Positions 9,366 to 17,954 of a stretch of 64,000 bases of DNA are shown here, one piece after another (positions within the stretch are counted from its first letter, which is position 1; each line of letters begins with the position of its first letter). The notes beneath the pieces were generated by a model that saw only the letters and a list, made by a program, of their open reading frames with translations, was not told the origin of the DNA and searched no databases. The DNA comes from Nakamurella endophytica. Lineage in GTDB: Bacteria; Actinomycetota; Actinomycetes; Mycobacteriales; Nakamurellaceae. The stretch spans positions 462,125-526,124 of the forward strand of contig NZ_BMNA01000004.1 in the NCBI RefSeq assembly GCF_014646215.1, written 5' to 3'. The translations under genes and the position numbers were made by a program.

Positions 9366-10178
9366 CCGGCAGCCCCGCGGATCCGTGGACGTCCGCGAGC
9401 CGCGCAGGTGGCGGCACCGGGTTGCGGCACCGGGTTGCGGCGCCGGGTTGCGGCGCCAGGCCGGGATCGTGACCCGGTCGTGACGGCCGTGCCGTCGCTG
9501 CCTGTTGCCACCGACGGGGGCCAGGAGTATGACTGGCGTCACACGGGCGGGGTGGCCCACGCCGACGGCAATGCCGCCGGTTGGTGTCGGTCCTCCGCCC
9601 GTGAGCCGAAGGTCGGGGTACCGGACGGTCGGCGTGCGGTGGTCCCGATCGGGCCCCCGCCCGCTCCCCCGGGTGACGCCGGATGTGGGTCCGGCCCGCG
9701 ACGTTCGGCGCGGTGCGCGGACGTGCACGCCGCCAGGGACAGCGTCCCGCGGCGTCCCGGCCCGGTGTCGACCGGGCCGTCCCGCGGGCCGGGCGTGCGG
9801 ACGCTCCGCCGCGCCCCCCGCCGGGGCCGCCGCCGCTCGGGCCCCGGCCGGCCGCCTGCCGGCCGGGGCCCCATGACCCCAGCGCCCCGGATGCGGTGCT
9901 GTGCCGTGGCCCGGGCGTCCTGCCACAGCGAGCCGCAGCGCTCGTGGCCTGCCGGCGCACCGCACCCGGCCGGGCACGCCGTGCCGGCCGACGGCGTCCC
10001 GCCCGGGCGCCGGTCGTGAGCCCGTCCCGGTGCGCGTCCAACAGCCGGCGGAGCCGGGGAACGCAGGGCAGCCCGGCGCCGTCCGATAGGCCGACGGACC
10101 GACGCGCCAGCAGGTAGCGTCCCTTTTCCCCCGGAATGGCCGGCTCGCCGACCGGGCGCAGGATCGAGAGGATGACCC
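9366..10178. other. Gene-free stretch between GtrA and lipoprotein genes
   Basis: About 810 bases without a convincing gene. Several open frames exist on both strands, but all are Arg/Pro/Gly-rich, mutually overlapping and resemble no family. The stretch contains the short tandem repeat at 9411-9460. The last 100 bases must hold the promoter of the lipoprotein metallopeptidase gene; no clear -10/-35 pair could be picked. Confidence 0.5.
9411..9460. repeat. 13-bp tandem repeat, nearly four copies
   Basis: Units GCGGCACCGGGTT (9411-9423), GCGGCACCGGGTT (9424-9436), GCGGCGCCGGGTT (9437-9449) and a partial GCGGCGCCAGG (9450-9460). The repeat lies 46 bases after the GtrA stop codon. Copy number may vary between strains. 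Confidence 0.8.
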
Positions 10179-11624
10179 GTGTCCCCCACCCTCGGGCGCG
10201 TGCTGCGCAGCGTGGTCGCCGTGGCCGCCGCCGGCGCGCTGCTGGCCGGTTGCACCACCGCCGTCTCCGGACAGGCGGCCAAGATCGGAACGGCCACCGT
10301 GCCGTCGCAGCCGGTCGACGTCGGGCCGAGCGGGCCCAAGAACGACGTGGCACCGGCGACCGTCGCCGTCACCGCGGACGGTCACACGAAGTGGGACACG
10401 CAGGCGAAGAACACCATCGCCGACCTGTACGTCTTCTACGGCGAAGTCTTCCCCGAGAGCTTCAAGGAGCGGTTCACGCCGGCCAAGGAACTCAAGTCCT
10501 ACGACTCCAACGACCCCAAGGCCACCGTCTGCGGCCGCTCGCTCTACCACTCGGTCAACGCGTCGTACAACCCCGGCTGCGACACCATCGTCTGGGACCG
10601 CGGCGTCCTGCTCCCGCGGATGGGCAAGGACGTCGGGGACCTCGGCGCGCCGACGATCCTCGCCCACGAGATGGGCCACCTGGTCCAGGCCCGCCTCGAC
10701 GAGGACATGAGCGACTCGGATGACGTGATCATGCTCGAGCAGCAGGCGGACTGCTACGCCGGCGCGTACTGGCGCTGGGTCGCCGACGGCCATTCCACCT
10801 ACTACGACCTCAACCGCACCTCCGGGGTCAAGGAGGTGCTGGCCGCGATGATGTCCACCGGCGACCCGGTCGGCCTGTCCCCGAAGGCCGCCCAGGCCCA
10901 CGGCAGCGGCTTCGACCGCAGCTTCGCCTTCTCCCTCGGCTTCACCAACGGCGCAGTCCGGTGCAGCAAGATCGACCAGGCCGAGGTGGACGCGCGCATC
11001 AAGGAGACGGGCTTCACCGTGAAGCCTCAGAACTACGGCAACGTCAAGATCACCGACGGGTTCCTGCAGCAGATCGTCGCGGTCACCAACAGCTACTTCG
11101 CGGGCAAGGTCCCCGGGTACAAGGCGCCGACGCTCGCGCCCTACACCGGCGGCGCGCCGCCGGCCTGCGCCAGCAACGCCATGTCGACGCCGGTCGGCTT
11201 CTGCGCCGCCACCAACACGGTGGCGTACAACCTCGCCGAGCTGCAGCGGATCGGCACCCCGACGGCGGGCTGGAACTCCAGGAACGGCGACATGTCGGCG
11301 GTGATCCTGCTGGTCAGCCGCTACGCGCTGGCCGCGGCAGCGGCCACCGGCGCCCCCACCACCGGGGACCAGGCCGGCCTGCGGGCGCTCTGCTACGCCG
11401 GGTCGTGGGCGAACTGGATGCGCACGCCGCAGGGCACCGGCGACCGGAAGCTCACGCTGTCGCCGAACGACCTGGACAAGGCCGTGTACGAGGTCATGGC
11501 CTCGTCGCTGCCCGCCGCCGACGCCTCGGGCGGCACCTCCACCGGCGCCATCGACCAGGTGCAGGCGCTGTACGTCGGCGTGGTGCTGGGCCTGCAGCGG
11601 TGCACCGACTTCTACGCCGGCTGA
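10179..11624 (+). CDS. Lipoprotein neutral zinc metallopeptidase
   Basis: A 481-residue exported protein. Residues 1-25 form a lipoprotein signal peptide with the lipobox LLAGC (Cys25). The catalytic HExxH motif is HEMGH at 163-167 within PTILAHEMGHLVQAR, with a probable third zinc ligand in the downstream LEQQADCYAGAYW helix; both fit the putative neutral zinc metallopeptidase family (Pfam Zn_peptidase). The C-terminal 200 residues are family-specific and contain several Cys that could pair outside the cell. The start is GTG with a GAGAGGATG ribosome binding site. It is convergent with the TetR gene that follows. Confidence 0.85.
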   Translation: MSPTLGRVLRSVVAVAAAGALLAGCTTAVSGQAAKIGTATVPSQPVDVGPSGPKNDVAPATVAVTADGHTKWDTQAKNTIADLYVFYGEVFPESFKERFTPAKELKSYDSNDPKATVCGRSLYHSVNASYNPGCDTIVWDRGVLLPRMGKDVGDLGAPTILAHEMGHLVQARLDEDMSDSDDVIMLEQQADCYAGAYWRWVADGHSTYYDLNRTSGVKEVLAAMMSTGDPVGLSPKAAQAHGSGFDRSFAFSLGFTNGAVRCSKIDQAEVDARIKETGFTVKPQNYGNVKITDGFLQQIVAVTNSYFAGKVPGYKAPTLAPYTGGAPPACASNAMSTPVGFCAATNTVAYNLAELQRIGTPTAGWNSRNGDMSAVILLVSRYALAAAAATGAPTTGDQAGLRALCYAGSWANWMRTPQGTGDRKLTLSPNDLDKAVYEVMASSLPAADASGGTSTGAIDQVQALYVGVVLGLQRCTDFYAG

Positions 11625-11682
11625 GCCGGTCCGGTGGCTCGCGACGAGCCGCGCGGTGCACCCGGCCCGGGTGTGCTGCCGG

Positions 11683-12426
11683 TCAGCCGACGGACGGCGC
11701 GGCCGCCGCCGGCGCCGGCGGCAGCACGATGTCCAGGCCGGCGGCGCCGGCGGTGACCGCCACCAGCAGGTCGAACAGCCGGTCGCGGGCGCCGTCCAGG
11801 TGCTCCATCTGGTTGAAGACGTCGGAGGCCAGGATCCCCAGCAGCGACGTGTACAGCGAGATCGAGCGGACGGGCAGGTCGGCGAACGGTTCCTGCGGTA
11901 CTCCGCTCGAGGCGAACCGCTGCATGTCGAAGACGCCCGCGATGTCGTAGGCGCCCGCCGCCGGTGGCCGGATGGCCCCGGCCGCGCGGCCGGCGTGGAT
12001 GATCCGGCCCATCGTGGGCCAGATACCGGTGACCCGGAAGTGGCCGGGGCGGGCAGGGTCCTCCGGGGCGGCCGTGGTGCACAGCAGACCGAACAGGTGC
12101 GGGTGCGCCCTCGCCCAGTCGCGCAGGGCTCGGGCCACCGCCAGCCAGCGTTCGGCCGCGTCCCCGCCCTCCACCGCGCACGCCCGGTCCGCCGCCTCGG
12201 CGACGTCCCGGACCTCGTCGTTGACGTCCGACGACAGCAGGGCCAGCAGGGCGTCCCGGTTGGCCACGTGGCGGTACACCGTCGAGTTCGCCCAGCCGAG
12301 TCCCTTCGCCACCGCGCGCAGCGACAGCTCGACGACGCCGTCCGCCTCCAGCGCCGCGCGGGCGGCGCCCAGCAACCGTCCCAGCGCCTCGTCCCGACGG
12401 CCGGTCCGCCCCCGCCCCTGAGCCAT
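11683..12426 (-). CDS. TetR-family transcriptional regulator
   Basis: A 247-residue regulator. The N-terminal DNA-binding domain (about residues 15-60) contains LSLRAVAKGLGWANSTVYRH and then VANRDALLALL, a standard TetR helix-turn-helix. The rest is a helical ligand-binding domain with a C-terminal Ala/Pro tail. The ATG at 12424-12426 has an excellent GGGGGAGG ribosome binding site 5 bases upstream; a much longer open frame upstream is read-through antisense to the M15 peptidase gene. It is divergent from that peptidase gene with 134 bases between starts. The ligand is unknown. Confidence 0.9.
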   Translation of the reverse strand: MAQGRGRTGRRDEALGRLLGAARAALEADGVVELSLRAVAKGLGWANSTVYRHVANRDALLALLSSDVNDEVRDVAEAADRACAVEGGDAAERWLAVARALRDWARAHPHLFGLLCTTAAPEDPARPGHFRVTGIWPTMGRIIHAGRAAGAIRPPAAGAYDIAGVFDMQRFASSGVPQEPFADLPVRSISLYTSLLGILASDVFNQMEHLDGARDRLFDLLVAVTAGAAGLDIVLPPAPAAAAPSVG

Positions 12427-12440
12427 CCTGACCTCCCCCC

Positions 12441-12462
12441 TGGTCGTGCGCACATGTGACCA
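12441..12462. promoter_or_regulatory. Candidate TetR operator in the TetR/M15 divergent region
   Basis: An imperfect dyad TGGTC-N12-GACCA spans 22 bases. Nested in it is the perfect palindrome GTGCGCAC at 12446-12453, overlapped by CACATGTG at 12451-12458. It begins 15 bases upstream of the TetR start codon, the usual place for an autoregulatory operator. Binding is inferred. Confidence 0.4.
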
Positions 12463-12560
12463 GTCAACGACCGGCCTGCGCAAGACGGCCCGCGGGGGCG
12501 GTTTGCGCCGGGGGCATCCGTGGCCGGATCCCAGGACGTGGCCGGTGCAATGCTGGCGCG

Positions 12561-13631
12561 GTGACCCGGGACGGTGCTGCCCGCCCTCGCTCCGGCCGGC
12601 GCGGCGCCGTCGCCGCGGTACTGGTGACCGCGGTCCTCGCCACCGCCGGGTGCTCGGCGGCGCCGGACGCCTCCGGAACGCCGGACCGGTCCGCACCAGC
12701 CGGCACGGGTGCCGTCGCCCCGCGGTCCGCCGGCGCGGCGAGTGCGGTCGCAGCGTCGTCCTTGTCGCCGTCCGCAGCGTCGTCCGGCGGGGTGCGGGCC
12801 GGGCCGTCGCCGGCGACACCCGCGACGTCGCCCCTGTCGGGGCGGGCCGCACGCAGCCCCCTGTCGGCGCCGGATCCGCCCGTCCCGACAGGCGCCACCG
12901 GGGCGGTGCCGACGGTCGGTGCCCGGCCCTCGACGCCGACCGCTCCGTCGCCCGTGCCGGAGGTCCGCAGGAGACCTTTCGCCGGCAGCACGACCGCGAG
13001 CACGACGACCGCCCGCAGCACGACGGCCAGCACCACGACGGCAACAGTCCCGCCGGACCTGCCGCCCTATCGCTGGCGGGCCACCGGCATCGACGCCGCG
13101 CTGGCCGGCCGGATGCGGACCAGCTGGCACACCGGCTGTCCGGTGCCGCTCGACGAGCTGCGCTACCTGCGTCTGTCCTACGTGGGTTTCGACGGCCGGG
13201 CGCACCAGGGCGAGCTGGTGGTCGACCGCGCCGTGGTGGACGACGTCGTCACGGCCTTCGGCCGGCTGTACCGGCAGGGCTTCCCGATCAGGTCCCTGCG
13301 GCTGGTGGACGACTTCGGCGGCAGCGACGACGCGTCGATGGCCGCGGACAACACCTCGGCGTTCAACTGCCGGCGGACCACGTCCGGCGCCCGCTGATCC
13401 GAGCACTCCTACGGGCGCGCGGTCGACATCGACCCGGTCGAGAACCCCTACGTCAGCGGCGACCAGGTGCTGCCGCCGGGCGGTACCGCGTTCGCCGGCC
13501 GACCCGCGGCCCCGGGAGTCCTGCACGCCGGCGACGCGGCGGTCCGGGCGTGGACGTCGCTCGGCTGGACCTGGGGCGGATCGTGGACCGACCCGCGGGA
13601 CACCCAGCACTTCTCCGCCGACGGCGGCTGA
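12561..13631 (+). pseudogene. Lipoprotein D,D-carboxypeptidase-like (M15) gene with one in-frame TGA
   Basis: From the GTG at 12561 the frame encodes a lipoprotein signal (VTAVLATAGC), a Ser/Thr/Ala/Pro-rich spacer of about 150 residues and the start of an M15 peptidase domain ending NTSAFNCRRTTSGAR. A TGA at 13395-13397 then interrupts it. The same frame continues without any shift as SEHSYGRAVDIDPVENPYV and runs to a TGA at 13629-13631, giving 356 codons in all. In the family the residue before SEH is Trp, so this looks like a TGG to TGA change. All expected zinc ligands (His and Asp of SEHSYGRAVD, His of QHFS) lie after the stop, so the 278-residue product would be inactive. It could be a recent pseudogene, a sequencing error, or a site of UGA read-through as Trp. 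Confidence 0.85.
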
Positions 13632-13679
13632 CCTGTTCGCGCGACTGTGGCAGCCGAGCGGCGTCGGCCCCGAGTGGCG

Positions 13680-15080
13680 TCAGGGCACCCGCAGCCGCCA
13701 CCGGGCCGGCGCCCAGCGGTAGAGCGACCGGTAGACGCCGGTCCCGGCCAGCACCCCGAGGCCGATCGCCAGCACCGTGCCGGCAAAGGCGGCCAGGCCG
13801 ACGTTCGGCGAGAGGTCGGCGCCGGCGCTCTGCGTGAGCCCGATCAGTCCCGCGGCGCCGGGGGCCAGCACCCAGAACGCGGGCAGGAACGTCACGGTGG
13901 CCGGCGGCGCGCCCGGCAGGACCTGCACCACGGACGACGTCGTGGTCAGCAGCATGGCACCGAGGAAACCGCCGAACAGCGCGCCGAGTGCCTCGTTGCC
14001 CAGCACCTGCCCGGCGTAGCCGACGTAGAGCACCGCGATCAGGTACGGCAGGCAGCGCGGCGGGCCGCAGAAGTAGAAGTAGTTCCCGACGGCGAACAGC
14101 AGCACCGCCACCCACGGCGACCAGGCGCCGATGGGGCTCTGCGCGACGATCAGCGCCTGCAGCGAGTCCAGCCCGACGGCGGCGTACCCGGCGACGATGC
14201 CGAACGCCAGCAGCGCGAACTGCAGCAGCCCCGACATCATCCGGCTCGCGCCGGCGATCATGTCCCCGGCCGCGAGCTCGATGATCGCGACGGCCAGCGT
14301 CGACCCGGGCAGCAGCGAGATCAACGCGGGCACCAGCATCACCAGCGGGTTCTGCCCCCACCCGTGGGCCGCCGCGAAGAAGACCACCACCGACACGGCG
14401 AACGCTGAGGTCACCGGCAGCAGCACCGCGCTGATGGTGCCGGCCCTGGTCAGCAGCTTCAGGCCGCCGACCGCGGTGCCCAGCAGCAGCGCCACCGCCA
14501 GCTCGCCGAGCGAGGTGTGCAGCAGCACGGCGATGGCCGCGGCGCTGAGCCCGTGGCCGGTCATCCGCACCCACCACGGGAACCGCGGCGGGCGCCGCTC
14601 GAGCCGCTCCAGCTCCGCCAGGGCGTCCTCGACCCCGATCTCGGCACGACTGGCCCGGTCGACCAGGCCGAGCAGCGCCGCGGTGCGGTCGAAGCGGGCT
14701 TCCCCGGCGACGGACGAGCCCAGCGCGATCCTGGTCTCGTCCTGCCCGGGCACGGCGACGATGAGCGCGTTCGGGAAGACCAGGAGCTCGGCCGACGGGG
14801 CGCCCAGCGACACGGCCACCCGGGTGAGCGTCCGGACGACGTCCGACACCGGCAGGCCGCTGCCCACCAGGGACGCGCCCAGCGCCACCAGCAGCTGCTG
14901 CAGCCGGGCCGACGGCTCGTCGACCCGGGGCACCGGGTCCAGCGACCGGGGCGCCGGCAACCGCGGCAGCACCGCGAGCCGGCGGACGGCCCGCCGGGAC
15001 CGGGCCGGCGACGCCCGGCCGCGCGCCCCCGGCTGCCCCTGCCCGCTCCCCCGGCGCTCCGGCCGTCGCGGCGTGCTCAC
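13680..15080 (-). CDS. Threonine/serine exporter family protein (ThrE type)
   Basis: A 466-residue membrane protein. An Arg-rich cytosolic N-terminus (about 60 residues) is followed by the ThrE N-terminal domain (LQQLLVALGASLVGSGLPVS, then SLGAPSAELLVFPNALIVAV) and about ten hydrophobic helices, ending with a basic tail. The C-terminal half corresponds to the ThrE_2 domain. Corynebacterium glutamicum ThrE exports L-threonine and L-serine by proton antiport. The GTG at 15078-15080 is the first start that leads into the family sequence; the frame stays open upstream only as antisense to ligC. It ends 48 bases from the convergent M15 peptidase gene. Confidence 0.88.
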   Translation of the reverse strand: MSTPRRPERRGSGQGQPGARGRASPARSRRAVRRLAVLPRLPAPRSLDPVPRVDEPSARLQQLLVALGASLVGSGLPVSDVVRTLTRVAVSLGAPSAELLVFPNALIVAVPGQDETRIALGSSVAGEARFDRTAALLGLVDRASRAEIGVEDALAELERLERRPPRFPWWVRMTGHGLSAAAIAVLLHTSLGELAVALLLGTAVGGLKLLTRAGTISAVLLPVTSAFAVSVVVFFAAAHGWGQNPLVMLVPALISLLPGSTLAVAIIELAAGDMIAGASRMMSGLLQFALLAFGIVAGYAAVGLDSLQALIVAQSPIGAWSPWVAVLLFAVGNYFYFCGPPRCLPYLIAVLYVGYAGQVLGNEALGALFGGFLGAMLLTTTSSVVQVLPGAPPATVTFLPAFWVLAPGAAGLIGLTQSAGADLSPNVGLAAFAGTVLAIGLGVLAGTGVYRSLYRWAPARWRLRVP

Positions 15081-15129
15081 GGCGACGCCGGGTCGGCGCG
15101 ACGGCCGGCGCAGGTCGGGGCCGTCACGG

Positions 15130-16224
15130 TCAGCGCAGGCCGGGGACGATGTCGTCCAGGTCGTACCGCACCGGCGTCTCGAGCTGCTCGTAGGTGCAGG
15201 ACGCCGGCTCGCGGTCGGGGCGCCACCGGACGAACTGCGCGGTGTGCCGGAACCGGCTGCCCTCCATGTGGTCGTACCGGACCTCGAGCACCCGTTCCGG
15301 GCGCAGCGGGACGAAGGACAGGTCCTTGCCGTTGTTCCACCGGGAGAACTCCGAGTTGCGCGGGGTGCGTCCGCCGTCGGCGCGGATCTGCTCGGCCATC
15401 GACCAGTTCCACGGGTGGTCCTCGAACGTGGTGACCAGCGGCTGCAGCTCGGTGAACAGCGCCCGCCGCTGCGCCATCGGCAGCGCGCCGACGACGCCGA
15501 CGGACGCCAGGTCACCTGAGGCGTCGTACAAGCCGAGCATCAGCGACCCGACGGCGTCCGGCCCGGACTTGTGCACCCGGTAGCCGCCGACCACGCAGTC
15601 CGCGGTGCGCTCGTGCTTGATCTTGAACATGGCCCGCTTGTCCGGCTGGTACGGCGCCGACAGCGGCTTGGCGACGACCCCGTCCAGGCCCGCGCCCTCG
15701 AACTCGGAGAACCAGCGTTCGGCGACGGCGCGGTCGCCGGTGGCCGGGGTGACGTGCACCGGCGGCCGCGCGCCGCCCAGCGCCTCCAGCAGCGCGGCGC
15801 GGCGCTCGCCGAACGGCCGGTCCATCAGGTCGGTGTCGCCGACGGCCAGCAGGTCGAAGGCGATAAAGGAGGCCGGCGTCTTCTCGGCGAGCATCCGGAC
15901 CCGGGAGTCGGCGGGATGGATGCGCTGCTGCAGGGCCTCGAAGTCCAGGCCGTCGGCGGTGGCGATGACGATCTCGCCGTCGACGACGCACCGCGGCGGC
16001 AGCTGGGACCGGAAGGCCTGCACCAGCTCCGGGAAGTACCGCGTCATCGGCCGCTCGTTGCGGCTGCCGATCTCCACCTCGTCGCCGTCGCGGAAGACGA
16101 TCGACCGGAAGCCGTCCCACTTGGGTTCGAACAGCCCGCCGCCGCCCAGCTGCGCGTCGGTGGGCAGGCCGGGCACGGACTTGGCCAGCATCGGCGCGAC
16201 GGGCGGCAGGACCGGCAGCTGCAT
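15130..16224 (-). CDS. ligC: ATP-dependent DNA ligase, LigC type
   Basis: A 364-residue ATP-dependent ligase. The adenylated lysine is Lys35 in EPKWDGFR (motif I). Other nucleotidyltransferase motifs are visible: SRNERPMTRYFPEL (III region), VVDGEIVI (IIIa), FIAFDLLAVG, GLDGVVAKPLSAPY (IV) and MFKIKHERTADCVV (V). A C-terminal OB-fold closes the protein. It matches mycobacterial LigC (Rv3731), a backup ligase linked to non-homologous end joining and base-excision repair. In M. tuberculosis it sits beside a LigD-like polymerase; here that partner is 32 kb away (48696-49772). Confidence 0.93.
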   Translation of the reverse strand: MQLPVLPPVAPMLAKSVPGLPTDAQLGGGGLFEPKWDGFRSIVFRDGDEVEIGSRNERPMTRYFPELVQAFRSQLPPRCVVDGEIVIATADGLDFEALQQRIHPADSRVRMLAEKTPASFIAFDLLAVGDTDLMDRPFGERRAALLEALGGARPPVHVTPATGDRAVAERWFSEFEGAGLDGVVAKPLSAPYQPDKRAMFKIKHERTADCVVGGYRVHKSGPDAVGSLMLGLYDASGDLASVGVVGALPMAQRRALFTELQPLVTTFEDHPWNWSMAEQIRADGGRTPRNSEFSRWNNGKDLSFVPLRPERVLEVRYDHMEGSRFRHTAQFVRWRPDREPASCTYEQLETPVRYDLDDIVPGLR

Positions 16225-16281
16225 GGGTGCATTGTGGGGGCCCGCACCGACAGCGGGCGAGGGGCGTGCCGGGCCGGCCGG

Positions 16282-16839
16282 TCACCGCACCCGGTAGTGG
16301 AGCCGGACGACGCCGCCGGCGAACCGGTGCTCGTCCCGCAGCTCAAGGTCCAGGCGCCGGCCGGCGGGCAGGGCGGGCAGGCGGCCGCCGAGGACGATCG
16401 GCCAGACCCACAGGACGATCTCGTCGACGAGCCCGGCGTCCAGTGCCTGGGCGGCCAGGGTGGGGCCGCCGACCAGCAGGTCGCGGTCGGCCCGCGCCTT
16501 GAGGTCGCGGACGGCGCCGGCATCGAACCGGCGTTCCAGGCGGGTCCTCGCGGTGACCGGGGCGGCGAGCGACGACGAGTGGACGATCTTGTCGGCGGCC
16601 TGCCAGGCCGCGGCGTACCGGGCGAAGGCCTCGGAGCGGCCCGCGAGCGCCGGATCGGTCTCCCAGACGGCCAGCGCCTCGTACATCCGGCGGCCGTAGA
16701 GATAGGTGCCGACCGAGGCCATGAAACCGGAGATGTCGGCGAAGACGTCCGGGTCCGGGGGCGCCCAGTCCAGGGCCCCGGCGGCATCCTGGGTCCAGCC
16801 GTCGAGCGACATGTTCGACGCGTAGATCAGCGTGGCCAT
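16282..16839 (-). CDS. Dihydrofolate reductase family protein
   Basis: A 185-residue protein of the RibD C-terminal/DHFR-like fold. It starts MATLIYASNMSLDGWTQDAA, typical of the family, and contains GTYLYGRRMYEALAVWE, a nucleotide-binding DLLVGGPTLAAQALDAGLVD and the closing strand region WVWPIVLGGRLPAL. Such proteins are NAD(P)H-dependent reductases of uncertain substrate and are not the housekeeping FolA. The ATG at 16837-16839 has a GGAGG ribosome binding site; the longer upstream frame is antisense to the DUF1684 leader. It is divergent from the DUF1684 gene. Confidence 0.88.
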   Translation of the reverse strand: MATLIYASNMSLDGWTQDAAGALDWAPPDPDVFADISGFMASVGTYLYGRRMYEALAVWETDPALAGRSEAFARYAAAWQAADKIVHSSSLAAPVTARTRLERRFDAGAVRDLKARADRDLLVGGPTLAAQALDAGLVDEIVLWVWPIVLGGRLPALPAGRRLDLELRDEHRFAGGVVRLHYRVR

Positions 16840-16963
16840 GGGCGACCTCCCGGTGGGCGCGGTCCCGGGGTCCACACGGACCTCCGGACGGGACGTCCCG
16901 ATCGTCGCCCGGGTCGCGACCGCCCGCGCGTCGGGCGTCGGCGGGATGACCCAGGATGACCCC

Positions 16964-17806
16964 ATGGCCGACGCGCAGCCCGACTCCCCCACCGACCCGG
17001 TCGCCGCCCACCACGCGTGGCAGCAGGAGCGACTGGCGCAGGTGTCGGGCCCGGTCGGCAACACGGCACTGGTCGACTACCAGCCGGTCGGCGCCGAGGA
17101 CGAACCCGTGCGCGGCCTGCCGGCCACCGTGCGGCGGGTGCCCGGTGAGGCCGGCGTCCGGCTCACCCCCACCGGACCGGTGGAGCTGGTCACCGCGGAA
17201 GGATCCCGTCCGGTGGACGGGGAGACCGTCGTCGGTTTCCTCGGGGCGGACGGCTTCCCCCTGCTGCGGTCCGACGACATCACCGTCGACGTGTTCAGCC
17301 TGGACGGCTCGGACGTCGAGCTGCGGGTGTACGACGCCGCGGCCCCCACCCGGCTGGCCTTCGCCGGGATCGAGGTCGCCGGGTACGACCCGCGGTGGGT
17401 GGTGCCGGCCGTGTTCCGGTCCACCGGCGAGGTGCGCCGCACACCGTGGACCTTCACCCGCACGTCGGACGACGGCCACACCAAGGCGGTGCCCGGCACG
17501 GTCGAGACCACGATCGACGGCCGGGACCACCGGTTCACCGTGTTCGCCGACGGCGCCCACCTGGTGCTCGTCTTCGCCGACGCCACCACCGGCCGCACCA
17601 GCTACGCCCCCGGACGCTTCCTTCGGTTTCCCGCCGTGCCCGACGGGGCCCGGCTGGAGCTGGACTTCAACCGCGCGATCGTCCCGCCCTGCGGCTTCAG
17701 CGACTTCTACTCGTGCCCGGTGCCGCCGGCCGAGAACCGCATCGCCGTCCCCGTCGTCGCCGGGGAGCTGCGCGCGCGGCGCCCGGAGGGCGACGCCGGC
17801 CACTGA
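16964..17806 (+). CDS. DUF1684 domain-containing protein
   Basis: A 280-residue soluble protein. DUF1684 is recognised by the ending LDFNRAIVPPCGFSDFYSCP and PPAENRIAVPV, where the Cys and His-poor pocket residues are conserved, and by the beta-rich middle. Its function is unknown; the family is widespread in actinobacteria as a single gene. The ATG at 16964 is chosen over an in-frame ATG at 16946 because of the GGAT-type ribosome binding site in front, but the earlier start remains possible. It is followed after 148 bases by the permease operon. Confidence 0.8.
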   Translation: MADAQPDSPTDPVAAHHAWQQERLAQVSGPVGNTALVDYQPVGAEDEPVRGLPATVRRVPGEAGVRLTPTGPVELVTAEGSRPVDGETVVGFLGADGFPLLRSDDITVDVFSLDGSDVELRVYDAAAPTRLAFAGIEVAGYDPRWVVPAVFRSTGEVRRTPWTFTRTSDDGHTKAVPGTVETTIDGRDHRFTVFADGAHLVLVFADATTGRTSYAPGRFLRFPAVPDGARLELDFNRAIVPPCGFSDFYSCPVPPAENRIAVPVVAGELRARRPEGDAGH

Positions 17807-17845
17807 CTCGGCCTCGCGCCGCACGAGCCGGCCAAGACCTGGCAC

Positions 17846-17862
17846 CTGTGCAGCCCGCACAG
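17846..17862. promoter_or_regulatory. Inverted repeat upstream of the permease/DUF917 operon
   Basis: CTGTGC-AGCCC-GCACAG is a perfect 6-5-6 dyad, 92 bases upstream of the NCS1 permease start and within the only sizeable intergenic region of the operon. It is a candidate site for the PucR protein encoded at the end of the operon, or for a terminator after the DUF1684 gene (no T-run follows). Confidence 0.35.
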
Positions 17863-17954
17863 TCATGGCAATGAGACCGGCAGTCTGCACATGGTCGACG
17901 GCGCGATGTCGTCCTAGCGTGGACCGGACCGTTGCGACCACACGAGGAGCGGGC

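Noticed and set aside
9408-10019. 203-codon plus-strand frame in the gap after GtrA
   Set aside because: It starts inside a tandem repeat, is Arg/Pro/Gly-rich, overlaps equally long frames on the other strand and resembles no family.
13395-13397. Selenocysteine reading of the TGA in the M15 gene
   Set aside because: Homologues have Trp, not Cys or Sec, at this position, and no selenocysteine insertion element was apparent.
16943-17030. tRNA or small RNA gene near the DUF1684 start
   Set aside because: No cloverleaf could be drawn; the sequence is explained as coding.
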